A stretch of 64,000 nucleotides of DNA from a candidate division KSB1 bacterium (GCA_034506395.1 JAPDPQ010000014.1:62001-126000), one strand, 5' to 3'. Shown: positions 16,167 through 25,995, counted from the first letter of the stretch. Translations and numbers: made by a program. The notes: generated by a model from the letters alone, not told the origin.

Positions 16167-17486
16167 ATGAAAGGATTATTGCTGGTTTTCTATAATATCT
16201 TCATCATCCCCTTACTTCTTATTGGAGCTCATATCGTCAGTTTGTTTCATGCCAAAATTAGAAAAGGCCTGAAGGGCCGCAGGGCAGCTTTGGTTCAACT
16301 TAATCGCGATCTCAGTTCGTTTGCCCATCGCCCCAGAGTTCTGATCCATGTCTCTTCGTTCGGCGAGTGGCTCCAGGTGAAACCAGTGTTGCTCAACCTA
16401 AAACAGCTTTGTCCCGAAGTGCTAATCGTAGTCAGTTTCTTTTCGCCCTCGGGCTTCGATCATGTTGCCATTGAGCCACCAATTGATGTCAAATGTTATC
16501 TTCCGATCGACAGCTATTTTCGGATGAAAAAATTTGTGGAAATGGTGATGCCACGAGTGGCAGCGATCGTTCGGCACGATATTTGGCCTAATTTTTTGTG
16601 TCGATTGAAACGCGAAAAAATTCCTGTGGTGCTCATCGATGCTTCGGAGCCCGAACGATCGCGGCTAATGAGCTGGTGCGCTCATCCATTTAATCGTTGG
16701 ATCTACCCGATGTTCGATCGGGTTCTCGCCATATCCGATTTGGAAGCCAAAAAACTGCGTCGCTGGCTGGATGACCCCCAAAAGATCAATACCACTGGTG
16801 ATACCAAATACGATCAAGTGTTTCAACGTTCTCAACAATTGGAACGGATTGCTCAGATTTCGCGCCTTCCAGCCTTACAAACTCGTCCCATCTGGGTGGT
16901 TGGAAGTAGCTGGCCAGCGGATGAAAGCTATATTATCCCTGCTTTCAAAATATTGCTGCAACAGTTTCGCGATTTAATCCTGATTTTGGTGCCCCATGAA
17001 CCTGGTCCAGCCAGGCTCGAACAAATCGAGCGCCAGCTTCACTCGGCGAACCTGACTGGGTTACGCCTCTCGCAATTGAACGATCGATCGTTCCATCATC
17101 ATTGCTTGATTGTGGACCGAGTGGGGCTGTTGGCAACGATTTATTCATTAGGAAAAATCGCTTTTGTAGGCGGAAGCTTTCATTTCAAAATCCATAACGT
17201 TTTAGAACCGGCGGTGTTCGGCATCCCGATCCTGTTTGGACCGAAAATGAACAACTCGGCTGAGGCCATCCATTTGTTAGCAAACAATGCAGCGATATTA
17301 GTTAAATCCACTGATGAGATCGTAGCCACAATCACGCGGCTAATGACCGAGCCAGAAATTGCCCAAAAGTATGGCGAACGCGCTCGACAGATCGTCCTGC
17401 AGAATGTGGGCAGCTCGATTCGGGTTGCCGAAGTGCTGAAAGAATTTTTGGATCATGACCAAATCAGATCGGGTGCGGAGAGCTGA
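16167..17486 (+). CDS. waaA: 3-deoxy-D-manno-octulosonic acid transferase WaaA (KdtA)
   Basis: 439 residues, GT30 family; adds Kdo to lipid IVA at the inner membrane. It has an N-terminal membrane anchor (about residues 2-22), then HVSSFGEWLQVKPVL with the catalytic Glu of the SxGE motif, VRHDIWPNFL, and GDTKYDQVFQR. The donor-binding part includes VVGSSWPADE, VPHEPGP, GGSFHFKIHNVLEP and FGPKMNNSAEA, where the Kdo transferase signature is well kept. GGAG stands five bases before the ATG. It belongs functionally with the lpx genes elsewhere in the window. Whether it adds one or more Kdo residues cannot be told. Confidence 0.94.
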   Translation: MKGLLLVFYNIFIIPLLLIGAHIVSLFHAKIRKGLKGRRAALVQLNRDLSSFAHRPRVLIHVSSFGEWLQVKPVLLNLKQLCPEVLIVVSFFSPSGFDHVAIEPPIDVKCYLPIDSYFRMKKFVEMVMPRVAAIVRHDIWPNFLCRLKREKIPVVLIDASEPERSRLMSWCAHPFNRWIYPMFDRVLAISDLEAKKLRRWLDDPQKINTTGDTKYDQVFQRSQQLERIAQISRLPALQTRPIWVVGSSWPADESYIIPAFKILLQQFRDLILILVPHEPGPARLEQIERQLHSANLTGLRLSQLNDRSFHHHCLIVDRVGLLATIYSLGKIAFVGGSFHFKIHNVLEPAVFGIPILFGPKMNNSAEAIHLLANNAAILVKSTDEIVATITRLMTEPEIAQKYGERARQIVLQNVGSSIRVAEVLKEFLDHDQIRSGAES

Positions 17487-17847
17487 AAGTCGCCAGCCCA
17501 AAATGTTTGATTGTGCAAAGGGAATTGGGATTTAGTTGATGAAGATTAACAGGGAATTCAGCGTTCTCAGGGAATAATTTAACCTAATTTTTCAATCGGT
17601 TTTCGGTTGGTCCCTTATTCATTTTTAAAAAGAAAAGTATTGTCGTTGTGCATTCAGGAATCGGCTCAAGGTCTTTTTTCCATCAATTGCCCAGGTGATG
17701 GTATTGTGACTGGACATATCAGAAGAATCTGGCTTGAAAGCTTGTATCCCAATAAAAAGATAGAAAGACAGCTCTGAGCGCGAAGAAAATAGGCAATCTG
17801 CAACGGAATCTTATTTGGAACATTTCAGAAATCATTGAGGGAACCTC
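17487..17847. other. Intergenic region, no gene seen
   Basis: About 360 bases between waaA and mtnA. No credible frame on either strand, and no hairpin with a U-tract. Presumably holds the mtnA promoter, which I could not place. Confidence 0.5.
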
Positions 17848-18864
17848 ATGGAGATCCGCACCATCGAATGGAAGCAGAACTGTGTCAGGATTATTGATCA
17901 AACCCGATTGCCGCTCGAGGAAGTCTATCTGGATATTTATGATTATCGAGAATTGGCTCAGGCGATAAAGCAATTGCGCATCCGAGGAGCTCCCGCGATC
18001 GGAATCGCTGGGGCATTTGGTGTTTGTCTGGGAGCAATTGAATATGCCTTACTGGATCGTGCTGCGTTCGATCAGCAGATCAATCGAGTGATTGATGATT
18101 TGGCGGGGACTCGGCCCACGGCGGTAAATTTGTTTTGGGCGCTGAATCGGATGAGAAAAGCGATCGAATCAAATAGAGACGATCTGCCTGCTCGCTTGAT
18201 CGAGCGCCTAATTGAGGAGGCTAATCGAATCTTGGAGGAAGATCGGGAGACCTGTCGCCAGATCGGCTTGCATGGCGCAGCGTTGCTGGCCGATGGAGAT
18301 ACGGTGCTCACTCATTGTAATGCTGGAGCATTGGCGACTGGGGGGATCGGGACGGCTCTCGGGGTGATTTATACAGCGGTGGCACAAGGCAAGCGGATCA
18401 AAGTTTATGCGGATGAGACGCGGCCCTTATTACAAGGCGCGCGGCTGACGGCGTGGGAACTGAGCCGCTCTGGCATCAATGTCACACTGATCTGCGATAA
18501 CATGGCCGCCTGGATCATGCAGCAGCACATGATTCAGGCAATTTTGGTAGGAGCAGATCGGATTGCAGCCAATGGCGACGTCGCCAATAAGATCGGTACC
18601 TATAACCTGGCGGTGCTGGCAAAACATCATGGCATCCCGTTTTATGTGGTAGCACCTACTTCTACTTTTGATCTTACGTTGAAATCTGGAGCCGAAATCC
18701 CCATCGAACAACGGGATGGCGCAGAACTTTCTCAGCCTTTCGGCCAGCGCGTGACGCCGGAAGGAGTGGGGATCTATAACCCAGCGTTCGATGTGACCCC
18801 TGGTCATCTAATCAATGCCATTATTTGTGAGCGAGGGATTATCCGTCCGCCTTATCGGCTGTAG
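17848..18864 (+). CDS. mtnA: S-methyl-5-thioribose-1-phosphate isomerase MtnA
   Basis: 338 residues, normal for the family. It converts methylthioribose-1-phosphate to methylthioribulose-1-phosphate in methionine salvage. Motifs: IRGAPAIGIAGAFGV, TRPTAVNLFWAL, THCNAGALATGGIGTALGV with the catalytic Cys, YADETRPLLQGARLTAWEL, ILVGADRIAANGDVANKIGTY with the catalytic Asp, and PFYVVAPTSTFD. Related eIF2B-alpha-like proteins lack this full set. It has GAGGGA before the ATG and stands alone; no other salvage gene is in the window. Confidence 0.96.
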   Translation: MEIRTIEWKQNCVRIIDQTRLPLEEVYLDIYDYRELAQAIKQLRIRGAPAIGIAGAFGVCLGAIEYALLDRAAFDQQINRVIDDLAGTRPTAVNLFWALNRMRKAIESNRDDLPARLIERLIEEANRILEEDRETCRQIGLHGAALLADGDTVLTHCNAGALATGGIGTALGVIYTAVAQGKRIKVYADETRPLLQGARLTAWELSRSGINVTLICDNMAAWIMQQHMIQAILVGADRIAANGDVANKIGTYNLAVLAKHHGIPFYVVAPTSTFDLTLKSGAEIPIEQRDGAELSQPFGQRVTPEGVGIYNPAFDVTPGHLINAIICERGIIRPPYRL

Positions 18865-19037
18865 GATCGATAAGCTTCGAGGATTTGACAAAATCAGGGG
18901 ACATTTACCAATTCCCTAAAAGCTGATAATCAAACAGAGGGAGTTAAGCCTAGGCCCTTTCATTGCCTTTAAGATCCAACAATTGGATAACAATTGAATG
19001 CTGAGGAATGGGGATCTTAAAAAAAACAAAAAAAGCC

Positions 19038-19066
19038 TTGACTAAGATAGAAATTTGACTTATATT
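19038..19066 (+). promoter_or_regulatory. Predicted promoter of the TPR lipoprotein gene
   Basis: TTGACT at 19038-19043, 17-base spacer, TATATT at 19061-19066; about 40 bases ahead of the AAGGAGAAG ribosome binding site. Confidence 0.72.
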
Positions 19067-19113
19067 TCACCAATTTAAAATTCAAATCGTTAACAGCTTA
19101 AAGGAGAAGCATA

Positions 19114-20247
19114 ATGAAACGCGTTTATGGAATCTTTGCTTTAATCACCGTTTTAATGTCGGTCTTGATGCTCTTTGGTTGTCGTTCGAAAGAAGTGGAA
19201 TCAGCGCTAATTTATATCAATCAGCAGAACGACTGGGATAAAGCGATGGAGCAATTGGAGCAGGCTGTCCAAATTAATCCCAACGATTTGGAAGCGCATG
19301 TGTACTTGGTGGAGGGATATGGCCGTCGCGGTGAGTATCAAAAAATGAATGAGCACTATGAAGCAGCGATGAAGTTAATGCAAGGCCCCAAGGCCAATCC
19401 AAAATTCATCGAAAAAATGGAAAATGATCGAGATCGATTTTGGAGGGAGTCTTTCAATAAGGGCGTCAATAATGTGAAGGCAGAAAATTTGGAAGAATCG
19501 GCCAAAAATTTCCAGGATTGTATCGTCATTTTCCCAGAGAGGCCTGAGGCATATCGAAATCTCGGATACGTCAATTTGCAGAAGGGAGATCTCCAAGAGG
19601 CGATTAAAAATTATTTAGAAGTGATTCGGATCAATCCGAAAGATACGGAAACCATGGCAGACTTAGGCCGATTGTACATTCGAGCGGAGCAATACGATAA
19701 GACGATCGAAATGATGAACAAAATTTTGGAAATCGATTCCTTAAATGTGGATGCAATTGCGCAGAAAGCCATGGCCTATGATTATATGGGCCAATCAGAT
19801 CAGGCTTTTGCTGCCTACGAGGAGGCATTGAGCAAACGGCCTAATGATACCGATTTGCTATTCAACTTGGGCCGATTATATTTTCTTAAAGATGATTACG
19901 AAAAGGCAATCGAATGTTTCAAAAAGGTTGTGGAGATCAATCCGAATGACTTTGAATCAAATTTGAACATCGGAAATGCCTATTTAAGCCTGGCACAAAA
20001 TGTGCTGAAAGCTGAACGAGAGATGGATCCTCGCCAATTGGAAAAGATCCCAGTTGCGGTAATCAAAGCGAAAAAGGAAAAAGAGACTGAGTACTTTAGA
20101 GCTGCCATCCCTTATTTGGAAAAAGCTGTGGAGCTGAAACCGGATGATCCTGTTGTGTGGAACAACCTGGGAGTTGCTTACACCAATGTTGGTATGGTGG
20201 AAAAGGGACAGGAAGCGTTTGATCGATCCGAAGCATTGCAAAAATAG
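19114..20247 (+). CDS. TPR-repeat lipoprotein
   Basis: 377 residues. The N-terminal signal ends in the lipobox LFGC (Cys about residue 23), so the protein should be lipidated and anchored in a membrane facing the periplasm. The rest is about eight tetratricopeptide repeats with the usual spacing of W/L/G/Y/A/P positions, e.g. WDKAMEQLEQAVQINPND, LQEAIKNYLEVIRINPKD, YEKAIECFKKVVEINPND and IPYLEKAVELKPDD. TPR proteins scaffold complexes; candidates include envelope assembly, since the downstream genes are uppS, tamB and bamA. That link is only positional: its own promoter and terminator mark it as a separate transcript. Confidence 0.9.
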   Translation: MKRVYGIFALITVLMSVLMLFGCRSKEVESALIYINQQNDWDKAMEQLEQAVQINPNDLEAHVYLVEGYGRRGEYQKMNEHYEAAMKLMQGPKANPKFIEKMENDRDRFWRESFNKGVNNVKAENLEESAKNFQDCIVIFPERPEAYRNLGYVNLQKGDLQEAIKNYLEVIRINPKDTETMADLGRLYIRAEQYDKTIEMMNKILEIDSLNVDAIAQKAMAYDYMGQSDQAFAAYEEALSKRPNDTDLLFNLGRLYFLKDDYEKAIECFKKVVEINPNDFESNLNIGNAYLSLAQNVLKAEREMDPRQLEKIPVAVIKAKKEKETEYFRAAIPYLEKAVELKPDDPVVWNNLGVAYTNVGMVEKGQEAFDRSEALQK

Positions 20248-20360
20248 CCTGATTTCGAGCTATCGTTCTCTTGACAAATTGCGCACAAACCGATCCAAAA
20301 GCTAAAAGCGGCAAACATAATTATAATTAATTGGTGAGTGGTATCGAAATTGAGGATTGA

Positions 20361-20406
20361 CCCTCCGCCGACGGTCTTGCAACGAAGATGCAGCGGGGGG
20401 TTTTTT
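20361..20406 (+). terminator. Terminator after the TPR lipoprotein gene
   Basis: Arms CCCTCCGC (20361-20368) and GCGGGGGG (20393-20400), one G-U pair, with a 24-base apical region that can form an inner hairpin, followed by six T. Confidence 0.7.
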
Positions 20407-20460
20407 ATCAATACAGTAGAAAGCCGCCCAATTTTTAGCGCTTCATGTCAAAAAATACAC

Positions 20461-20489
20461 TTGACATTTAGCTGATTTTATCTTAAATT
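20461..20489 (+). promoter_or_regulatory. Predicted uppS-leader promoter
   Basis: TTGACA at 20461-20466, 17-base spacer, TAAATT at 20484-20489. Transcription would start near 20496 and meet a terminator-like hairpin before uppS. Confidence 0.6.
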
Positions 20490-20536
20490 TTTAATTGTGT
20501 TAAACAGAGGTGAAATGTAATTGGCCTTTAGTGAGG

Positions 20537-20569
20537 AGGAGCGATTGTTGTTCTGGGCGCTCCTTTTTG
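20537..20569 (+). terminator. Terminator-like hairpin in the uppS leader (possible attenuator)
   Basis: Arms AGGAGCG and CGCTCCT around a 14-base loop, followed by TTTTTG. It lies between the predicted promoter and the uppS start, so it either ends a small RNA or attenuates uppS. Confidence 0.6.
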
Positions 20570-20592
20570 TTTGATGTGAGAGGTATTAGGAA

Positions 20593-21408
20593 ATGGGTGG
20601 AGAAATGAAATTGTTGGTGGATGAAGAGAATGAGCTCAAACAAACGATCTTGAATTTGGGAAATATTCCCGTCCATGTGGCCATCATTATGGATGGCAAT
20701 GGTCGTTGGGCAAAGGCGAGAAATCTAACTCGGCTAAAAGGACATGAGGAAGGCATTAATTCAGTCCGGGCTGTGGTCGAAGCTTGTGGCGAATTGGGGA
20801 TTGAAATCCTGACGCTTTATACTTTCTCCCGTGAGAATTGGCGTCGACCTAAATCTGAGATCTCTGGCTTGTGGCGTTTATTGATTCAAACGATCCGAAA
20901 TGAAGTTCCAGAATTGAAAAAGAACAACGTTCGGCTTCAGGTAATTGGAGTCATGGACGAGCTGCCGCGCGTGGTATGTGAAGGGATCGAGTACGCAGTC
21001 AATCAGCTCAAAGATAACACGGGCTTGCTTGTAAATTTGGCTTTGAATTATAGCAGCCGGGATGAAATCACCCGAGCTGTGCGCCAAATTGCTCGAAAAG
21101 TCAGCCGGGGCGAGATAAAGCCAGCCGAGATCAATGAGCAGCTCATCAGTGATCACTTGTTTACTGCAAATCTGCCCGATCCCGATCTAGTCATCCGCAC
21201 CAGCGGCGAGCAACGAATTAGCAATTTCCTGCTTTGGCAAATTGCATATTCAGAGCTCTACATCACAAATGTACTATGGCCCGATTTCAGGAAAAAAGAA
21301 TTTTATCAGACGATACTATGCTATCAGCAAAGGGAACGACGGTTTGGCATGATCAGCGAGCAAGTTCGCATGGGATTTAAGCCGCAATTGGCGTACGCGA
21401 GCTCATAA
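20593..21408 (+). CDS. uppS: Undecaprenyl diphosphate synthase UppS
   Basis: 271 residues; the ATG at 20593 is used, with a second in-frame ATG at 20605 also possible. It extends farnesyl diphosphate with isopentenyl units in the cis configuration, giving the lipid carrier for peptidoglycan and O-polysaccharide. Motifs: HVAIIMDGNGRWAKARNL with the Mg-binding Asp, RLKGHEEG, LTLYTFSRENWRRPKSE, the C-terminal DPDLVIRTSGEQRISNFLLWQ and WPDFRKKEF. In many Gram-negatives uppS is followed by cdsA, dxr, rseP and bamA; here cdsA is absent and tamB comes next. Confidence 0.96.
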   Translation: MGGEMKLLVDEENELKQTILNLGNIPVHVAIIMDGNGRWAKARNLTRLKGHEEGINSVRAVVEACGELGIEILTLYTFSRENWRRPKSEISGLWRLLIQTIRNEVPELKKNNVRLQVIGVMDELPRVVCEGIEYAVNQLKDNTGLLVNLALNYSSRDEITRAVRQIARKVSRGEIKPAEINEQLISDHLFTANLPDPDLVIRTSGEQRISNFLLWQIAYSELYITNVLWPDFRKKEFYQTILCYQQRERRFGMISEQVRMGFKPQLAYASS

Positions 21409-21749
21409 TAGAATGGCGTTTTTGGATTGAGATCATCGTTAAGGTGAGTTGGGTGCATTTTAAAACCAGTGAAAATGAGCAAATTTTCGTCAAATCACAA
21501 TCAAGGCGAAATTGTGATTGCTTCGGGCTCACGGTAAACTGTTGCATGACGCGAGAGGCAATATCAGCAAAAAAGCTGTGTCCGCCGTGTCACTTCAGGC
21601 AAAAGTTTGCAAGACTCATTGAGGAACTTTGATTTTACTCGAAAAGTTTAATCAGTGCAATTATTAATGGTTATTACCTCTTCGGGCGATTCGAAAAATC
21701 AGGAATCGCCTTTTTCATATTTACTCTGAATCAGCGATCGAACATCCCT
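21409..21749. other. Intergenic region before tamB, no sure gene
   Basis: 341 bases. A 62-codon frame from a GTG at 21444, containing a CPPCH stretch, has no ribosome binding site and no recognisable family; I do not call it. A terminator lies at the right end (see next). Confidence 0.5.
21685..21715 (+). terminator. Intrinsic terminator just upstream of tamB
   Basis: Arms GGCGATTC and GAATCGCC (8 bp perfect) with a 10-base loop, followed by TTTTT. It is only 35 bases before the tamB ATG, so either it closes the uppS transcript or it lies in the tamB leader. Confidence 0.75.
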
Positions 21750-24700
21750 ATGCGCGCAAGACGATGGATTCTGGTCATTTCTCTTTTGGTGGCTTTCACC
21801 GCGCTGGTCATCTACCATGGCTGGAACTTGTTTAAAATTAATGAGCGGATCAAAAGCTACGTATTAGAGCAGCTGCGGCCGGTGCTCGGGGCTGGAATCC
21901 AAATCCAAAAACTGGATATGTCGCTGGGGGCCGTACATTTCAAAGGTGTGACCTTTCAGAATGACGATGTCTTGATTAAAATTCAAGACATCAGAATCGG
22001 GTTTAATTTTACACAATTGATCAAAAACAAAATTCGGCTACACCATATTCCTCACGATGTGCTGTTAATTCAGCCAGAGCTTGTTTTCCTGCGCAATCCA
22101 TTGATGCATCGTTCGCAATTGCCAGCAGATATTTCAGAGGCTTCCGTTAAAACAGGAAATTTTTGGACCGAAATCACAGCAATCGATTTTCTCAAGCGGA
22201 TCACCCTGTCGCGCGGCAAAATTGGGTACCTCGATTCGTTAACTCATCAGAATCTATTGCTCGCAAAGGATCTCAACGGATGGCTTAGCAGCAGCGATAG
22301 TGGATCAATCTCCATTCGTTTCGTCGGCAAACTGTTTCGCTCTGATAACTATAATCTCTTGTTGAATGGAATGTTCAATGTCACTCAGCAATCTTTGGAT
22401 TGGCTCGATGCGACCATCACGAATTTCGAGTGGAAAGATCGAATCCCCCTGATCGTTCCTGATGTCATTGATATCTCAAGAGGTCGGTTTAATGCTGCAT
22501 TCGCTTTGCGAAAAAATGTGAACGGGCCCTATCCATTTCATCTTTTAGGGACGGTTTCGCTGACCGATGGGGCGATCCATATCGCCAAACGAGGGCTCTA
22601 TTTTGATGAGATTCAGCTTCATGCCAATCTAAAGCAGAACGATTTTGTTATCGATCAAGCTGAGTGCCGATTGAACGGATCGAGAGTGGTCATTGAAGGT
22701 CAGTTGAAGAATATCTTTGCGCCAATCCTCGATTTCACTTTGAGTGCTGACGAATTTGATTGGCAAGAAAATATGCGGCGTCTGAGCCCAGGCTCCCAAG
22801 TGCGTCTACGTGGCAAATCACAATTTGTTCTAAAGATCACTGATCATTTGTCGAACCCCGTAGTGACAGGCCAAATCTGGTCTCAGCAAATAATGCTTCA
22901 TGATTTCAAGTTCCAAGACGTCAGGGCTAGGTTAATATTCGACGGTACTGGACTTGGGCTCGATGAGCTCACTTTTTATCAGAATGGTTTTACCATTTAT
23001 GGACACGGCCGACTCTTTTTATCTGATTCGATTTCCAAGATAGCTCTCTCGCTCTCTGGAGATGGTTCATTTCCGATCCTTTTCCCATCTTTGTCCAACA
23101 ATCACAGCAAGTTTACAATTCAAGCCAGTGGTGACTTTTCAGAATTGTCTGGTAAGCTTATGAGCCAGTTACAACTGGCTAAAGAATCACCTGATCCAAT
23201 TCATATCAGCGGCAATTTTAAGTTGGCACAAAAGAGTTTAGTATATGACTTGCGATGTCTTGAATTTCCTTGTCGGGTTGATGGGATGGTTGCTTTTGAT
23301 GGTCAACATCCCAATATCCAGATCCAGTTGAACGATGTTCATCGTTTGATTTACCATCTGCCGGAATTGAGGTGGGTCCAGAAAATCCTAAATTATAAAA
23401 ATAGCAGTGTGCAAATTCAAAAGGAACGATCAGGTTGGAAGATAAATGGTAATTTCATCTGGCCAGAGATTTCGCATCGGGTTGCCATGTTGAATTGTCG
23501 GATCAACCCAAACATTGGGCAATTGCAAGCTCTTGCTGACTTTGATGTGGAGAGCAATGGAGAGCGATTTCATGGTCAGTTGGATGCGTTCAAAACTCGG
23601 GAAAAATGGCAGATTCGTTCTCTGGGGATTGATGATTTGTTTGAGGCCAATATCCAGATCCACTTAACTGGTCCAAAGCAGATCGCTGGCAAATTGCATT
23701 TCCTTGATTTTTCCCTGAGCAGATTTGCTAGATTGATTAGCCGCGAAGGGTATCGGGTTAATAGCGGTCGGGTTCAGGGCGATATCTCTATTGCTGGTCA
23801 AGTCGACAATATCGAGCTGGGTGGCAAAATCGATTTTAATGAGATTCGGGTGAATGAGATCGGTTCCTACCACGGTATTTGTGCATTTCAACTGGTCGAT
23901 CGGGTGTTAAAATTGGTGAATTTTGTGATTCACCGAGACGGAACAGAAATTTTCCACAGTCATGGAGAATACTCCTTCGCAACGAATCAATTGGATTTCG
24001 ATTGCATTGCAGACCACATTGACCTGAACACGATGACTACGATTTTATTCAATGAATCTGGGATCATTGGAGGAAAAGGACGCTTTCAAATCAAACTAAA
24101 AGGCGATGGACATCGTCCTAACTGGTGGGGGACAATCGATGTGAAAGATGGTAAGCTTGGTCCGTTTGGGTTTAACACGGCTCAGTTCGAGTTAGCACCA
24201 TCGGATTCTGTCATAGTGCAAAAAATGCCATTTAATGGAATAATGTTTAAAAAAATCTATATTGCTCGTGTCGGTGAATTTGAGCTTACTGGGAATGGTC
24301 ATATTCCATTTCCTGGGTCAATCCCGATGGATATTAACCTTGAGGGGCGGGGGAATATTTTGGCCTTGTTGCCAGATTTAACGTCGTTCTTTAAAAAGAC
24401 AGCCAGTGACAGCCGCTGGAGCTTGACCATTAGTGGTCGTCCCAACAATATCACGATTTCGCGGGCGAAACTCGATCTAACGCAAGGATATCTGCGATTG
24501 GGCGACGTTGCTCCAGAGATCAACAATATCGTCGCTAACCTGGAATTGGAACAGGACGGGTTTTTAAATGTTAAATCTATAACCGGAAAAATTAAAGGCA
24601 GAGAGTTTTCTATCCGAAACATGCGAGTGGATTCGCTACGCTTCGAAGAATCGATGACGCCCTTCACCATTCCTGAGCTCGGTTTGAGCTTTGGTGTTTT

Positions 24701-25904
24701 TGCCATCAAAACTTCCGCTAAGGGGATTCCGCTGCATATTCCAGCGTTGATGGAAAAAGGCGAGGTTGGTCAATTCGTGCTCAGTGGTAAAACAGATCAT
24801 CAGCCGTTTTTGATCGCTGGCCCGTTGGAGCGACCTTTGGTGCAGGGCAAAATCATTCTGAATAATGTCAATTTCACCTTTCCATTTTTGGTGAGTGAAG
24901 CTGAAGACACCAGCCGGGTCGATCCTGTGGTCGAGGTACTGACCCAAATCAATTGGAATGTGAGGGCCCTGGTTGGCAAAGATGCGCATTATCAACGCCA
25001 GATCCCCAGCGGCGTCGATCGCGTCTATGTCGACCTCATTCTCGACGCTGGCGTCGGTGGGTTGGATTTCAAGGGAGTTATTAAAGATAGGACCTTTGGG
25101 GTGACAGGAAGCGTAGAATCGTCGCGCGGGAATATTGAATATCTGGACTTGGATTTCGAAGTAGTCAAAGCTGGCGCCGAGTTCGATATGGATGTATCGG
25201 CTAAAGGAGAAGTAGAGTTCGATAAAAGTTCTTTGTTGCCGATCGTGTACGGTGAAGGCCGGACCACAGTCACAGATTCGACTGGCTATCCGTATTATAT
25301 CTATCTGACATTATTAACCGTTGATAAAGAGACCGGGCAGACGTTAAAGCGGGGCCGATTGGGCGAGGTCGTGTTTCAACTGTCGGCTGATAACCCGAAT
25401 CTGGGTCACTCCGAAGGGGAACTCTTGGCTTCGTTGGGGTATTCCCTCTCCAATATGCCGAAGGTTGCCACCGATATCATCGGTATCAGTGCGGACAACC
25501 TGATCTTTCGGCCATTATTTCGGCCCTTCGAACGGCAGTTGGAGCGAGCGCTCGGTCTTGACATCGTCCGCTTCAGCTCGCGATTGACGCGGAATCTGAT
25601 CGAAATGAATCTCAATAATGAACAGAACTGGCTTTACGATTCCAGATTGTTTTTGCTCCGGAGCACCAAGTTGATTCTGGGCAAATATCTGGCACAGCGA
25701 CTTTTTTTGCTCTACACTGGTCAATTGGAAGCTGGAATGCATTATCGCTACGAGCAGGAAGGCCTGGGACTGCATCACACGCTTGGATTAGAGTATCGCA
25801 TTAATCCAAATCTTCTTTTGGAAATGCAATATGACTACAATAGCCTGTTGCTGTGGCAGAAAGAGGATAAACGGATCATGCTCCGGCATTCGTTCCCATT
25901 TTAG
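21750..25904 (+). CDS. tamB: TamB-type translocation and assembly module protein (DUF490 C-terminus)
   Basis: 1384 residues. One N-terminal membrane anchor (about residues 5-23, WILVISLLVAFTALVIY) is followed by a very long periplasmic region of repeated amphipathic beta segments of the AsmA/bridge-like type, which in TamB homologues form a lipid-carrying groove. The last 400 residues hold the DUF490 block: YVDLILDAGVGGLDFKGVI, GSVESSRGNIEYLDLDFEV, LGEVVFQLSADNPNLGHSEGELLASLGYS and a C-terminal barrel-contact region. It is followed 91 bases later by bamA and no tamA is near, so it may partner with BamA, as proposed in bacteria lacking TamA. The ATG has a weak ribosome binding site. Confidence 0.88.
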   Translation: MRARRWILVISLLVAFTALVIYHGWNLFKINERIKSYVLEQLRPVLGAGIQIQKLDMSLGAVHFKGVTFQNDDVLIKIQDIRIGFNFTQLIKNKIRLHHIPHDVLLIQPELVFLRNPLMHRSQLPADISEASVKTGNFWTEITAIDFLKRITLSRGKIGYLDSLTHQNLLLAKDLNGWLSSSDSGSISIRFVGKLFRSDNYNLLLNGMFNVTQQSLDWLDATITNFEWKDRIPLIVPDVIDISRGRFNAAFALRKNVNGPYPFHLLGTVSLTDGAIHIAKRGLYFDEIQLHANLKQNDFVIDQAECRLNGSRVVIEGQLKNIFAPILDFTLSADEFDWQENMRRLSPGSQVRLRGKSQFVLKITDHLSNPVVTGQIWSQQIMLHDFKFQDVRARLIFDGTGLGLDELTFYQNGFTIYGHGRLFLSDSISKIALSLSGDGSFPILFPSLSNNHSKFTIQASGDFSELSGKLMSQLQLAKESPDPIHISGNFKLAQKSLVYDLRCLEFPCRVDGMVAFDGQHPNIQIQLNDVHRLIYHLPELRWVQKILNYKNSSVQIQKERSGWKINGNFIWPEISHRVAMLNCRINPNIGQLQALADFDVESNGERFHGQLDAFKTREKWQIRSLGIDDLFEANIQIHLTGPKQIAGKLHFLDFSLSRFARLISREGYRVNSGRVQGDISIAGQVDNIELGGKIDFNEIRVNEIGSYHGICAFQLVDRVLKLVNFVIHRDGTEIFHSHGEYSFATNQLDFDCIADHIDLNTMTTILFNESGIIGGKGRFQIKLKGDGHRPNWWGTIDVKDGKLGPFGFNTAQFELAPSDSVIVQKMPFNGIMFKKIYIARVGEFELTGNGHIPFPGSIPMDINLEGRGNILALLPDLTSFFKKTASDSRWSLTISGRPNNITISRAKLDLTQGYLRLGDVAPEINNIVANLELEQDGFLNVKSITGKIKGREFSIRNMRVDSLRFEESMTPFTIPELGLSFGVFAIKTSAKGIPLHIPALMEKGEVGQFVLSGKTDHQPFLIAGPLERPLVQGKIILNNVNFTFPFLVSEAEDTSRVDPVVEVLTQINWNVRALVGKDAHYQRQIPSGVDRVYVDLILDAGVGGLDFKGVIKDRTFGVTGSVESSRGNIEYLDLDFEVVKAGAEFDMDVSAKGEVEFDKSSLLPIVYGEGRTTVTDSTGYPYYIYLTLLTVDKETGQTLKRGRLGEVVFQLSADNPNLGHSEGELLASLGYSLSNMPKVATDIIGISADNLIFRPLFRPFERQLERALGLDIVRFSSRLTRNLIEMNLNNEQNWLYDSRLFLLRSTKLILGKYLAQRLFLLYTGQLEAGMHYRYEQEGLGLHHTLGLEYRINPNLLLEMQYDYNSLLLWQKEDKRIMLRHSFPF

Positions 25905-25937
25905 GAACTCATAAAATTACTCTATGCAATTTTTTTC

Positions 25938-25966
25938 TTTACAAAGTTAGAAAATTTTCGTATTTT
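25938..25966 (+). promoter_or_regulatory. Predicted bamA promoter
   Basis: TTTACA at 25938-25943, 17-base spacer, TATTTT at 25961-25966, about 30 bases before the bamA start. It would let bamA and the following lpx genes be expressed without tamB. Confidence 0.6.
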
Positions 25967-25995
25967 CCCTGTTGCATTTTTTCGGAGGTAACAAA

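Larger units (their letters stand above)
20248..20592. other. Intergenic region with two terminators and an uppS promoter
   Basis: 345 bases with no gene. In order: a terminator for the TPR gene, a predicted promoter, a second terminator-like hairpin, then the uppS start. Listed separately below. A short transcript of about 75 bases between promoter and second hairpin would be the default product. Confidence 0.6.

Noticed and set aside
21444-21632. 62-codon frame with CPPCH stretch before tamB
   Set aside because: GTG start without ribosome binding site; cysteines without a family pattern. I left it as a gap.
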